Assembly: GCA_963812775.1 (NCBI GenBank)
Contig: CAWEWH010000008.1
Location: 372,001 to 436,000, forward strand
Length of the DNA stretch: 64,000 nt
Reading direction: 5' to 3'
Source: CAWEWH01 sp963812775
GTDB lineage: Bacteria; Pseudomonadota; Alphaproteobacteria; Rhizobiales; Beijerinckiaceae
Notes under the pieces: model-generated
Told to the model about the DNA's origin: nothing
The model's input: the letters and a program-made list of their open reading frames with translations, nothing else
Databases searched by the model: none
In this document: piece after piece, positions 10,116 through 17,037 of the stretch
How positions within the stretch are numbered: position 1 is the stretch's first letter
How the letters are laid out: every line of letters starts with the position of its first letter
Position numbers and translations under genes: made by a program

Positions 10116-12656
10116 GTGCCGCTTCTCGCCATCATCTACTTCGGCCTGCTCGGCGGTCTGCTGGCCTATGGCGCGCGCTCGCCGCATCTGCCGCGCCGCG
10201 CCACGCTGCTCGCCGTATTTCTGCTGGGCTGGGCCGACCTGATCCTCACCGCGCAGATCCTATCGCTGCTTGGTGCCCTCAACGTCTTCAGCGCCTACGT
10301 CGCCCTGTCGTTGGCCATTGCGGCGCTCATGGCCTTGGCGCTGCGGCGCATGCCGCTCGAGCGACCGCTCGCCGTCGCGGAGTTTCCGTCGCCGTTCAGT
10401 CCGCGCCTTGCCGCTTGGCTCGTCTTCTTTTTCGTCATCAGCGGCGCCATGGTGCTCCTGGCCAACCTCGTGATGGCGTATGGGTTGCTGCCGGCCAACC
10501 CTGACAGCGCCGTCTATCGCTTCCCCCGCGTCTACTGGTACTTTGGCGCCGGCTCGCTGCAGCATTTCAGCAACGTCGCCGATCCGCGCGCGGTCTATTA
10601 TCCGTTCAACGGCGCGTTGGCGTATCTGCCGCTCGTGCATTTCCAGTTGGGGCCGCGCAGCTTCTCCATCCTGTCGCTCGCCTGCTGGACGATGATCGGG
10701 CTCACCACCTATCTGTTCGCCCGCAACCTCGGCGGCCCGCGGCTCGCCGCCGTGGCGACGGCGTGGGTCGTGTGCCTTTCGCCAAACATTCTCGTGCAGG
10801 CTCTCTCGACCAATGACGAGATCATCGCGGCGACGCCCTTGCTCATCGGCCTGTTCTTCCTGCACCGGTGGTATCTCGGTCGCCAGCGCCGCGACGCGGT
10901 GATCGGCGCCATCGGCCTCGGCATCAGCGCCGGCACCAAGCTGCACATCTCGTTCTACTGGCCGCTTCTCGTTCTGATCGGCGTCGCGCTCATCGTGCAC
11001 CACCGCTCGGTGCTGCGCGAGATGCGCGCCTGGCTCGATCTCAAAGGCATGGTGACGCTCGCCGCCACCTCTCTTCTGGTCATCGTCTTCGCCTTCAGCT
11101 TCATGGCCTACAATGTCCGCGCCACAGGCCACTTGATGACTTGGGATCTCAGCGCCCAGCTCTTGAACACGCCTTTCAGCCTGCGCGCTGCGCTTCAAAC
11201 GATCGGCATCTACATCTCGCAAGTGGCGCTGAGCCCAATTGCCGACCTGCATCTCGCCACCGATTCCTCATTGCGGGCCCGCCACTATTCCGGCTTCAAC
11301 GAGCTCTTTGCGCCGCTGTTCCGTTGGGTCGACAACGGCCCGCAATTCGTCTCGGTCGGCTATCGCTTCGTCGGTCCCGTGGGCAGCGAGGCCGTGGCCT
11401 TCAATGAGCAGACCCTGTTCATCGGCTTCACCTGGATCATCGCGCTGCTCGCGGGCTTACGGCTCTGCCGCCGTTGGAACGGCGGCGATCTGCTGTGGGG
11501 GCGCTTTCACCTCGCTTCGCTGCCGATCTGGTTCCTGAGCTTCGCGGCGGCCACCCGCTATATCGAAGGCTTCACCGTCTATCTCGGCTACGCCACGATC
11601 GTGGCCGGCCCGGCGCTGGTTTACGCCTTCGCGCCATTTCACCGCCGTTGGCTCGAGCGCCTCCGCTGGGGCGCCGCGATGTTCGTCGTGGCAACGCAGT
11701 GCTTCTTCGCGGCTGCCGTCCTGCTGACCAGCAGCCCGCGCAATCTGACGGCGCTGGCGCGCGCCGAGGCGTTGCCGCTGTCGCGCGGCTTCACCGTCGG
11801 TGCCGACGTGCAGACAGAAATTAGCCGCGCCAGAAGCGGCGTGACACACCACTCGTTTGTTTGGGGCCAGCCCTATTGGCCGCTGATGGCCTACCATCCG
11901 GGCATCAGACAATTCCTCGGCGCCAGCCCTCAGGTCGGCAGAACTCCGCCGGATGATGATCCGTCCGAGAAAGACGCGGCAGCCTTGCGTTACAGCCGCT
12001 ATGTGCTGATGCCGCCTCCAGGCGATCCGACGCTGCATGTCTATCCGATCCGCCAATGGCCGGCCTGGGGCTATGCGGTGTTGCGCATTCCCGACAAGGC
12101 GACGCCTGGCTTGACGCTGGTCGGGAACGTGATGTTCGCCCTCGGGCCGGAATGGCTGTTCGCCGCCGGCAACGGCGTGGAGGCGCGCCATCCCGGCCGC
12201 GACCGATATATCGGCTTTCACTTCTACGAGGTGTCGAACTTTGGCCACGACCCCAAGCCCATCCTGCAGATCGCCCAGCTGGTGTTCGGGCTCGGCGCCG
12301 CGGACAGGCTCGACTATCGCTATGAGCTAAAGGTCGACGGCAATCTCATCGACAAGACCGAGTGGCAGCGAGTGCCTCTGGCGCAGCTCAGCACCAAAGG
12401 TCTTTCGGCCGACAACGGCGTGCTCACCATCTTCGTGCGCAACAACAATGCCGGCGGCACGGTCGCCTCGACGCAGGTGAAGCTGCGGGCCATGAAGTCA
12501 GCCCGAGCCGCCGCCCTAGCCGGCGCTCACGCCATCTTGCCCAGCACGCAGAAATGCCCGGCGAAGGGCAGCGGCTTCTCGAAGCGGTACCTGTCGCCCA
12601 TGCGGGCGACGAACTGGTCGACGGCGAGTTGCGCCCCTTCCGAGAAGAACCCGTAG
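10116..12656 (+). CDS. Multi-span membrane glycosyltransferase, GT39/ArnT-like
   Basis: 846 residues from GTG 10116. The first ~530 residues contain about a dozen hydrophobic spans. A periplasmic-type loop after the third span, NPDSAVYRFPRVYWYF, resembles the D/E-containing first loop of GT-C transferases that use lipid-linked donors. STNDEIIAATPLLIGLFF and AGTKLHISFYW resemble the GT39/DUF-type 'dolichyl-phosphate-mannose-protein mannosyltransferase' family. A soluble C-terminal domain of ~250 residues follows. The last 130 bases run antisense through the end of the TylF gene on the other strand, so the true stop may be near 12520-12530 if a base is missing. A polyprenyl-phosphate sugar from the 2459 enzyme could be its donor. 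Confidence 0.72.
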   Translation: MPLLAIIYFGLLGGLLAYGARSPHLPRRATLLAVFLLGWADLILTAQILSLLGALNVFSAYVALSLAIAALMALALRRMPLERPLAVAEFPSPFSPRLAAWLVFFFVISGAMVLLANLVMAYGLLPANPDSAVYRFPRVYWYFGAGSLQHFSNVADPRAVYYPFNGALAYLPLVHFQLGPRSFSILSLACWTMIGLTTYLFARNLGGPRLAAVATAWVVCLSPNILVQALSTNDEIIAATPLLIGLFFLHRWYLGRQRRDAVIGAIGLGISAGTKLHISFYWPLLVLIGVALIVHHRSVLREMRAWLDLKGMVTLAATSLLVIVFAFSFMAYNVRATGHLMTWDLSAQLLNTPFSLRAALQTIGIYISQVALSPIADLHLATDSSLRARHYSGFNELFAPLFRWVDNGPQFVSVGYRFVGPVGSEAVAFNEQTLFIGFTWIIALLAGLRLCRRWNGGDLLWGRFHLASLPIWFLSFAAATRYIEGFTVYLGYATIVAGPALVYAFAPFHRRWLERLRWGAAMFVVATQCFFAAAVLLTSSPRNLTALARAEALPLSRGFTVGADVQTEISRARSGVTHHSFVWGQPYWPLMAYHPGIRQFLGASPQVGRTPPDDDPSEKDAAALRYSRYVLMPPPGDPTLHVYPIRQWPAWGYAVLRIPDKATPGLTLVGNVMFALGPEWLFAAGNGVEARHPGRDRYIGFHFYEVSNFGHDPKPILQIAQLVFGLGAADRLDYRYELKVDGNLIDKTEWQRVPLAQLSTKGLSADNGVLTIFVRNNNAGGTVASTQVKLRAMKSARAAALAGAHAILPSTQKCPAKGSGFSKRYLSPMRATNWSTASCAPSEKNP

Positions 12657-13603
12657 TCATCGACGACGATGCGCCCGCCGGCCGGCATGCGCGTGTCGAG
12701 GAATTCGAGCGCGTCCTTGATGGGCTCGTAGAAGTCGAAGTCGACATACGCGAAAGCAACCTTGGCCGGCAACTCGCCGCCGCGGATCTGATCCTTCACC
12801 CAGCCCTTCTTGACCTTGGTGCGCGCGCGCGGAAAGCCGATGGCGTCGAGCTTGCCGAGCACTTCCGATTCCGGCGACGCCATGGTGCCCCTGTAGGCCG
12901 CCATCGAGCCGAGATTGAAAATGTCGTGGATAAGCTTGTCTTCGGGACCGGGCGCCGGCAGGCCCTCGAAACTGTCGAACAGCCAAAGATGCCGCTCGCT
13001 CGTCATGATCTCGGAGCCGATGAGGCGGGACGTCGCGCCTTGCGCGACGCCGAACTCGCACACATCGCCATCGACCTTCAGGCCCTCGTGCAGGTTGCGG
13101 ACGATGTAGATGGCTTCGCCGATCGTGGTGCCGATCAGATCATTGAGCAGCTTGGCTCGCTCGGGATGGCGCGGCAGATCGGGAAACACGAACTTGCGGT
13201 AGAGCTCCTCGATCTCGACCGCGTCCTGGCGGTGGATATCGCGCATGGCCTGGCAGAATCTGAGCTCGTTCAGGACGCGATGATAATTCTGCTCCGGGGC
13301 CGCTGGCGCCGAGGGATCGCTGCTGCGCGGCAGCGGCACCAACGCATAGCCCATGCGCTGCAGCGTCGCGCGGATGAGCTTCTTGGGGAGGGGATGCATG
13401 GCGCGGTTGGTAACAAAAGGGGTCGGGGCGCCGCAATTAATGCGGGTCCCAAACGCGACCGGAGATGAGGACGGCGCCGGCATTGGCGCCGATGCACGCG
13501 GGGCGGCTGACATGGCCCACCATTCGTCGAGCAGGGACGCGTCCTCAGCGGGCAGCCGAGCCGGCTCTGCAGATAACACATTGTTATTGTTGATATTATT
13601 CAC
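12527..13603 (-). CDS. TylF/MycF-family SAM-dependent methyltransferase
   Basis: Up to 358 residues. The TylF-type core begins near residue 155 and shows GDVCEFGVAQGATS, WLFDSFEGLPAPG, KVAFAYVDFDFYEP and RIVVDDYGF. These match the SAM site and metal-binding acidic residues of macrocin O-methyltransferase relatives, which methylate sugar hydroxyls. The first ~67 residues are low-complexity; the ATG at 13402 (MHPLPKKLI) is a plausible shorter start. It is divergent from the regulator at 13660, with the AT-rich 13570-13625 stretch between them serving as shared promoter region. It is convergent with, and overlaps, the membrane protein gene ending at 12656. Confidence 0.85.
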   Translation of the reverse strand: MNNINNNNVLSAEPARLPAEDASLLDEWWAMSAAPRASAPMPAPSSSPVAFGTRINCGAPTPFVTNRAMHPLPKKLIRATLQRMGYALVPLPRSSDPSAPAAPEQNYHRVLNELRFCQAMRDIHRQDAVEIEELYRKFVFPDLPRHPERAKLLNDLIGTTIGEAIYIVRNLHEGLKVDGDVCEFGVAQGATSRLIGSEIMTSERHLWLFDSFEGLPAPGPEDKLIHDIFNLGSMAAYRGTMASPESEVLGKLDAIGFPRARTKVKKGWVKDQIRGGELPAKVAFAYVDFDFYEPIKDALEFLDTRMPAGGRIVVDDYGFFSEGAQLAVDQFVARMGDRYRFEKPLPFAGHFCVLGKMA

Positions 13604-13619
13604 AAATCGTTAACGTCCG

Positions 13620-13648
13620 TTGACGTTCATGGCGTGAACACGCTACAA
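13620..13648 (+). promoter_or_regulatory. Predicted housekeeping promoter of the polysaccharide operon regulator
   Basis: TTGACG at 13620-13625 and CTACAA at 13643-13648 are separated by 17 bases, close to the alphaproteobacterial sigma-70 pattern (CTTGAC, 17 bases, CTATAT). Transcription would begin near 13655, only a few bases before ATG 13660, implying a leaderless or nearly leaderless message. One repressor-type box lies in the spacer and a second covers the start site (next entry). Prediction from sequence only. Confidence 0.5.
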
Positions 13649-13665
13649 GCGTTCACGCCATGAAC
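13625..13665. promoter_or_regulatory. Two palindromic GTTCA-N5-TGAAC boxes forming a perfect 15-bp inverted repeat
   Basis: Bases 13625-13639 and 13651-13665 are exact reverse complements over 15 bp with an 11-base spacer. Each arm is itself a GTTCA-N5-TGAAC dyad, so the site offers two operator boxes 26 bp apart centre to centre, i.e. about two and a half helical turns. The first box sits between the predicted -35 and -10; the second covers the predicted start site and the ATG of the winged-helix gene. The arrangement is typical of autorepression by a dimeric DNA-binding protein; the adjacent regulator is the obvious candidate. Confidence 0.7.
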
Positions 13666-14352
13666 AAGTTGGCACTGCGTAGGGCTGAGGGTAGGGGCGC
13701 AGCATTGTCCGGCATCATCCAACGCGAAGACGAGAACCCGCGCATCATGCTCGGGCTCCTCGAATCGGTCGAGCGTGACGGCGGCCAGACGCAGCGGCAT
13801 CTGGCGTCCGAGCTCGGCATCGCCCTCGGCCTCGTCAACGCCTATCTGAAGCGCTGCATCAAGAAGGGCCTGGTCAAGGTCGGCGAGGCGCCGGCCCGTC
13901 GCTACGCCTACTACCTGACGCCGCAGGGCTTCGCCGAGAAATCGCGCCTCACCGTCGAGTACTTGACCTATTCGTTCTCGCTGTTTCGGCGCGCGCGCGC
14001 CGACTACGCGGCGTTGCTGGCGACGGCCGAGGCGCGCGGCTTCAAGAGGATCGTGCTGGCGGGCGTGTCGGATCTCGCCGAGATCGCCGCCATCTGCGCC
14101 ATGGATCACGGCGCCGAGATCGTCGCCATCGTCGACGCCGAGGCGACGGCAGCCCGTTTCGTCGGGCGGCCTGTCGTGCCGTCATTCGGGCAGGTTCCCG
14201 GCGAATTCGATGCCGTCCTGGTGACGGACGTGAAGACGGCGCGGGAGACCCATGCGGCACTGTTGACGAAGTTCGGCGCCGATCGGGTTCTCGTGCCGCC
14301 GCTGCTGGGGCTATCGGCCCCCGGCAACGGCCGGGTGGAGGTCAGCCAATGA
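13660..14352 (+). CDS. Winged helix-turn-helix regulator with C-terminal Rossmann-like domain
   Basis: 230 residues. Residues ~25-90 form a MarR/GntR-like winged helix (ENPRIMLGLLESVERDGG, then a recognition-helix region LGIALGLVNAYLKRCIKKGL, then a basic wing and YYLTPQGF). Residues ~130-215 look like a nucleotide-sugar or CoA-type Rossmann half-domain (RIVLAGVSDLAEIAAI, GAEIVAIVDAEA, FDAVLVTDVKT), resembling the N-terminal domain of sugar acyltransferases such as PglD. This invites the inference that it senses a nucleotide-sugar or related ligand. It is the first gene of the long + strand operon, overlaps the NusG paralogue by 4 bases (ATGA), and has two palindromic boxes over its own start. 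Confidence 0.8.
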   Translation: MNKLALRRAEGRGAALSGIIQREDENPRIMLGLLESVERDGGQTQRHLASELGIALGLVNAYLKRCIKKGLVKVGEAPARRYAYYLTPQGFAEKSRLTVEYLTYSFSLFRRARADYAALLATAEARGFKRIVLAGVSDLAEIAAICAMDHGAEIVAIVDAEATAARFVGRPVVPSFGQVPGEFDAVLVTDVKTARETHAALLTKFGADRVLVPPLLGLSAPGNGRVEVSQ

Positions 14353-14861
14353 CCTGCCCCGGGCCGAGCTGGTATGTCGTGCAGACCCAGCCCCACAGCG
14401 AGATGAAGGCGTGCTCGCATCTGCTGCGGCAGGGCTTCGGCGTCTACCTGCCGCGCTATCTCAAGCGCCGCCGTCATGCGCGCCGCATCGAAACAGTGCC
14501 GGCGCCGCTCTTTCCCCGTTACATGTTCGTATCGTTCGACATCGCCGTGCAGCGCTGGCGCTCGATCCGCTCGACCGTCGGCATCTCGGCCCTCGTCGGC
14601 CAGAACGACAGCCCGACCATCGTTCCCGACAACATTGTCGAGGGGCTGCGGTGCCGCGAGGACGAAGCCGGCTTCGTCAAGCTGGAGTGGCGGCCGCGCT
14701 TTGCGCCAGGCGACAAGGTGCGCATCATCGAAGGCGTGTTTGAAGCCTGCCTCGGCCTTTTCGAAGGCGTGGCCGACAGGGAACGCGTCGCCATTCTTCT
14801 CGAGCTGCTCGGCCGCAAGGTGCGGGTGGTTCTCGACCAGGAGCTGGTGGCCGCCGCCTAG
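14349..14861 (+). CDS. NusG paralogue of the RfaH/UpxY/LoaP class (operon-specific antiterminator)
   Basis: 170 residues. The NusG N-terminal domain is clear: WYVVQTQPHSEMKA at residue 8, GFGVYLPRYLKRR, and the hallmark PLFPRYMFVSF at about residue 54. A C-terminal KOW-type barrel begins at FAPGDKVRIIEGVF (about residue 119). It is a specialised paralogue: it lies in a polysaccharide operon and not beside secE/rplK, and is shorter than housekeeping NusG. Members of this class load on paused RNA polymerase at a specific leader element and suppress termination over long operons. A hairpin and ops-like 12-mer start 30 bases after its stop, directly ahead of fcl. Confidence 0.9.
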   Translation: MTCPGPSWYVVQTQPHSEMKACSHLLRQGFGVYLPRYLKRRRHARRIETVPAPLFPRYMFVSFDIAVQRWRSIRSTVGISALVGQNDSPTIVPDNIVEGLRCREDEAGFVKLEWRPRFAPGDKVRIIEGVFEACLGLFEGVADRERVAILLELLGRKVRVVLDQELVAAA

Positions 14862-14890
14862 CTTGGCAGCCCGCCGGCTCCTCCGTCTCC

Positions 14891-14936
14891 TCGGGTGAAG
14901 CGATTCACCCGAAGTGCGGTAGCGTGGAAAATCCAC
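14891..14936 (+). promoter_or_regulatory. Structured leader: GNRA hairpin, ops-like element and second hairpin
   Basis: Three elements are packed in 46 bases between the NusG paralogue and fcl. First, TCGGGTGAA (14891-14899) pairs perfectly with TTCACCCGA (14904-14912) around a GCGA tetraloop, a GNRA loop. Second, 14915-14926 reads TGCGGTAGCGTG, matching the enterobacterial ops/JUMPstart core GGCGGTAGCGTG at 11 of 12 positions. Third, GTGGA-AAA-TCCAC (14924-14936) is a small dyad overlapping its end. No T-tract follows the first stem, so it is not an ordinary intrinsic terminator. Together these look like a recruitment site for the NusG paralogue encoded immediately upstream. Function is inferred. 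Confidence 0.6.
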
Positions 14937-14957
14937 TATCCTCCGAGAAACAGCGAC

Positions 14958-15920
14958 ATGCCGGCTGAGGAACTTCTCTCGCTGAAGGGCAAGCGCATCT
15001 TCGTCGCCGGTCATCGCGGCATGGTGGGATCGGCCATCGTTCGCCGCCTCGCCTCGGAAGACTGCGAGACCTTGACCGTCGATCGCCGCAAGGTGGATCT
15101 CACCCGCCAGGCGGACACCGAGAGCTACATCGCCGACGTCAAGCCCGACGTCGTCGTGCTTGCCGCCGCCAGAGTTGGCGGCATCGCCGCCAACAACGCG
15201 CTGCCGGTCGATTTTCTCAGCGACAATCTTGCCATTGCCCGGAACGTCATCGCCGCCGCGCACGAGGCGGGAGTGCGCAAGCTCCTCTTCCTCGGCTCCT
15301 CGTGCATCTACCCAAAACTGGCGCCACAGCCGATGCGCGAGGAGGCGCTGCTCACCGGGCCGCTCGAGCCCACCAACGAATGGTATGCGGTCGCCAAGAT
15401 CGCCGGCATCAAGCTGTGCGAGGCCTATCGGCAGCAATACGGCGACGACTTCGTCTCGGTGATGCCGAGCAACCTCTACGGTCCCGGCGACAACTATCAC
15501 CCGGAGCACAGCCACGTGCCGGCAGCGCTGATCCGGCGCATGCATGAAGCCAAGCGCGCCGCCGCCCCGCAGGTCACCGTTTGGGGAACCGGCACGCCTA
15601 GGCGCGAATTCCTCTACGTCGACGATCTCGCCGATGCGTCGGTGTTCGTCCTCAAGCACTATTCCGCCGCCGGCTTTCTCAATGTCGGCACCGGCGAGGA
15701 CGTGACCATCGCCGAGTTTGCCCGCGCCGTCGCCGACACCGTCGGCTACGAGGGCCGTTTCGTGTTCGACACAACGAGGCCCGACGGCGCGCCCCGCAAG
15801 CTGCTCGACGTATCCAAGCTCAAGTCGCTCGGCTGGCAGGCCAAGACCGATCTGCGCTCCGGTCTCGTGGCCGCGTACGCCGACTTCCTCGCCAATTCCG
15901 GCTCATTGCGGGCCGCCTGA
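14958..15920 (+). CDS. fcl: GDP-L-fucose synthase
   Basis: 320 residues from ATG 14958, the usual length; the longer frame back to 14895 would run through the leader element. It is an NADPH-dependent epimerase/reductase that converts GDP-4-keto-6-deoxymannose to GDP-L-fucose. Visible features are the nucleotide-binding GHRGMVGSA at about residue 18, the family signature AAARVGGI, GSSCIYP, and the catalytic YxxxK as Tyr143/Lys147 in WYAVAKIAG. The substrate-loop sequence SNLYGPGDNY is also present. The gmd gene, supplying its substrate, follows 2 bases downstream. Confidence 0.96.
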   Translation: MPAEELLSLKGKRIFVAGHRGMVGSAIVRRLASEDCETLTVDRRKVDLTRQADTESYIADVKPDVVVLAAARVGGIAANNALPVDFLSDNLAIARNVIAAAHEAGVRKLLFLGSSCIYPKLAPQPMREEALLTGPLEPTNEWYAVAKIAGIKLCEAYRQQYGDDFVSVMPSNLYGPGDNYHPEHSHVPAALIRRMHEAKRAAAPQVTVWGTGTPRREFLYVDDLADASVFVLKHYSAAGFLNVGTGEDVTIAEFARAVADTVGYEGRFVFDTTRPDGAPRKLLDVSKLKSLGWQAKTDLRSGLVAAYADFLANSGSLRAA

Positions 15921-15922
15921 GA

Positions 15923-16993
15923 ATGACCGAAAAAGTTGCCTTGATCACCGGCGTCACCGGCCAGGACGGCGCCTATCTGTCCGAGTTCCTGTTGAACAAG
16001 GGCTACGTCGTGCACGGGCTGAAGCGGCGGTCATCGTCGTTCAACAGCGCCCGCATCGATCATCTCTATGCCGATCCGCACCTGCCGAACGTGCGCTTCT
16101 TCATGCACTACGGCGACATGACGGATTCAACCAACCTGATCCGCATCATCCAGGAGACGCGCCCGAGCGAGATCTACAATCTCGCCGCCCAGAGCCACGT
16201 GCACGTCTCGTTCGAGACGCCGGAATATACGGCGAACTCCGACGCGTTGGGCCCGCTGCGGATGCTCGAAGCCATCCGCATCCTCGGCATGAAGGACAGC
16301 GTGCGCTTCTATCAGGCCTCGACGTCCGAGCTCTACGGGCTCGTGCAGGAGACGCCGCAGCGCGAGACGACGCCGTTCTATCCGCGCAGTCCCTACGCGG
16401 TGGCCAAGCTCTACGGCTACTGGATTACCGTGAACTACCGCGAGGCCTACGGCATGCACGCCTCGAACGGCATTCTCTTCAACCACGAAAGCCCGATCCG
16501 CGGCGAGACGTTCGTCACGCGCAAGATCACGCGGGCGGTGGCGGGCATCTACCACGGCCTGCAGGACCGCCTCTATCTCGGCAATCTCGACGCCAAGCGC
16601 GACTGGGGCCATGCCCGCGACTATGTCGAAGGCATGTGGCTGATCCTGCAGCAGGAGCGGCCGGACGACTATGTCCTGGCGACCGGCGAGAGCTATTCGG
16701 TTCGCGAATTCGTCGAGCGCGCTTTTCGCCAGGTCGGCCGCCCGATCGTCTGGTCGGGCGAGGGCATCGAGGAGAAGGGCCTCGACAAGGCGAGCGGGCG
16801 CGTCATCGTCGAGGTCGATCCGCGCTACTTCCGTCCCACCGAGGTCGATCTCCTTATCGGTGATGCTTCCAAGGCGCGCAAGAAGCTCGGCTGGCAGAAG
16901 CAGACGAGCTTCGACGCTCTGATCAAGGAAATGATCGAAGCTGACCTCAACGCCGTCGCCCGCGACGGCAACAGGTGGACGCGGCATGAGTAG
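15923..16993 (+). CDS. gmd: GDP-mannose 4,6-dehydratase
   Basis: 356 residues. The NAD(P)-binding GVTGQDGAYL lies at the N-terminus, followed by the GMD-type GLKRRSSSFN and NLAAQSHVHVSFE. The catalytic STSELYG is followed by Tyr158/Lys162 in SPYAVAKLYGY. The C-terminal half contains NHESPIRGETFVTRK, unmistakable for this enzyme. It makes GDP-4-keto-6-deoxymannose, the substrate of the fucose synthase encoded just upstream. No mannose-1-phosphate guanylyltransferase is visible in this window, so GDP-mannose presumably comes from a gene elsewhere. Confidence 0.97.
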   Translation: MTEKVALITGVTGQDGAYLSEFLLNKGYVVHGLKRRSSSFNSARIDHLYADPHLPNVRFFMHYGDMTDSTNLIRIIQETRPSEIYNLAAQSHVHVSFETPEYTANSDALGPLRMLEAIRILGMKDSVRFYQASTSELYGLVQETPQRETTPFYPRSPYAVAKLYGYWITVNYREAYGMHASNGILFNHESPIRGETFVTRKITRAVAGIYHGLQDRLYLGNLDAKRDWGHARDYVEGMWLILQQERPDDYVLATGESYSVREFVERAFRQVGRPIVWSGEGIEEKGLDKASGRVIVEVDPRYFRPTEVDLLIGDASKARKKLGWQKQTSFDALIKEMIEADLNAVARDGNRWTRHE

Positions 16994-17037
16994 CCTCACG
17001 GCGCCGCGATACCTCTTTGGGAGTTTTCGTTAGCCTG

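Noticed and set aside
14891..14912. Intrinsic terminator after the NusG paralogue
   Set aside because: The stem is perfect but no T-run follows; the next bases are AGTGCGG. A recruitment or anti-pausing hairpin fits better.
14106..15659. 517-codon open frame on the minus strand
   Set aside because: It is antisense to the winged-helix, NusG-like and fcl genes, all with clear motifs. Long antisense frames are expected in high-GC DNA and this one has no recognisable domain.
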